Positions 5,332 through 5,413 of a stretch of DNA of 5,413 bases are shown here, piece after piece. The notes beneath the pieces were generated by a model, which was not told the origin of the DNA, did not search any database, and was given only the letters and a program-made list of their open reading frames with translations. This DNA is from Thermoflexales bacterium (GTDB taxonomy: Bacteria > Chloroflexota > Anaerolineae > B4-G1 > SLSP01): contig SLSP01000220.1 of assembly GCA_007130345.1 (NCBI GenBank), forward strand, positions 1 to 5,413, given 5' to 3'. A program made the position numbers and the translations under genes. The stretch's first letter is position 1. Each line of letters begins with the position of its first letter.

Positions 5332-5413
5332 TAGATGAGTCTCCTGAAAAAAGTCCAAAAATCCGATTTTTCCACACGCGACCACCTAACTATATGAAAT
5401 TCGCACGCGGAAA
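5332..5413 (-). repeat. Dispersed repeat, copy 2 (inverted, cut by window edge)
   Basis: Read on the minus strand from 5413, this matches 592-673 at 71 of 82 positions without gaps. It starts 8 bases after the palindrome behind mutS2. It contains AAAAATCCGATTTTT (5357-5371), the third occurrence of the AAAAATCNGATTTTT palindrome in the window. The repeat probably continues past the window end. Confidence 0.85.

Noticed and set aside
592..5413. Composite transposon bounded by the inverted repeats
   Set aside because: No transposase or integrase is present, the contents include housekeeping genes, and no target duplication can be seen because the right copy is cut by the window.

Overview
The window looks like a GC-rich chromosomal segment from a bacterium, probably a member of the Chloroflexota (Anaerolineae-like). 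This is inferred from gene style: a lipoprotein with a Pro/Thr-rich 'TPTPSPTETP' spacer, a CvpA-family gene directly before mutS2, and a methyltransferase remnant of a type I associate with that phylum. No taxonomic marker such as rRNA is present, so the assignment is tentative.

Layout. (1) Positions 1-491, minus strand: an intact-looking small hypothetical gene (473..243) with a TATAAT -10 box in front. It is followed by the first ~21 codons of a leuD-like gene (155..60), which keeps a good ribosome binding site but leaves the family sequence abruptly and stops after 31 codons. (2) Positions 492-1112: about 620 bases with no convincing gene. They hold one copy of an ~82-bp dispersed repeat, small palindromes and a widespread 'CTGAGCGCAGTCGAAGG' type intergenic motif. 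(3) Positions 1113-1345: the wreck of a SAM-dependent methyltransferase gene with an internal deletion. It is fused to a 54-bp sequence that is repeated at the 3' end of the next gene. (4) Positions 1412-2203: an orphan substrate-binding lipoprotein of the extracellular solute-binding type, with no permease or ATPase beside it. (5) Positions 2237-5323: a promoter, a CvpA-like four-helix membrane protein, and mutS2 (810 aa, all signature motifs intact), closed by a perfect 32-bp palindrome that probably acts as a terminator. (6) Positions 5332-5413: a second, inverted copy of the dispersed repeat, running off the window edge.

How it works together. The only clear transcription unit is cvpA-like to mutS2, a pairing seen in many bacteria. 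MutS2 is a MutS-family ATPase with a C-terminal Smr domain, linked in different bacteria to suppression of recombination and to rescue of collided ribosomes. The rest is a patchwork of dead gene ends and repeats, showing that the chromosome has been rearranged on both sides of the mutS2 unit. I see no toxin-antitoxin, defence, CRISPR or mobile-element coding genes and no convincing new multi-gene system. The most informative signals are the repeat architecture, in particular a 54-bp direct repeat that carries the last codons of the solute-binding gene, and the matched inverted repeats near both ends.
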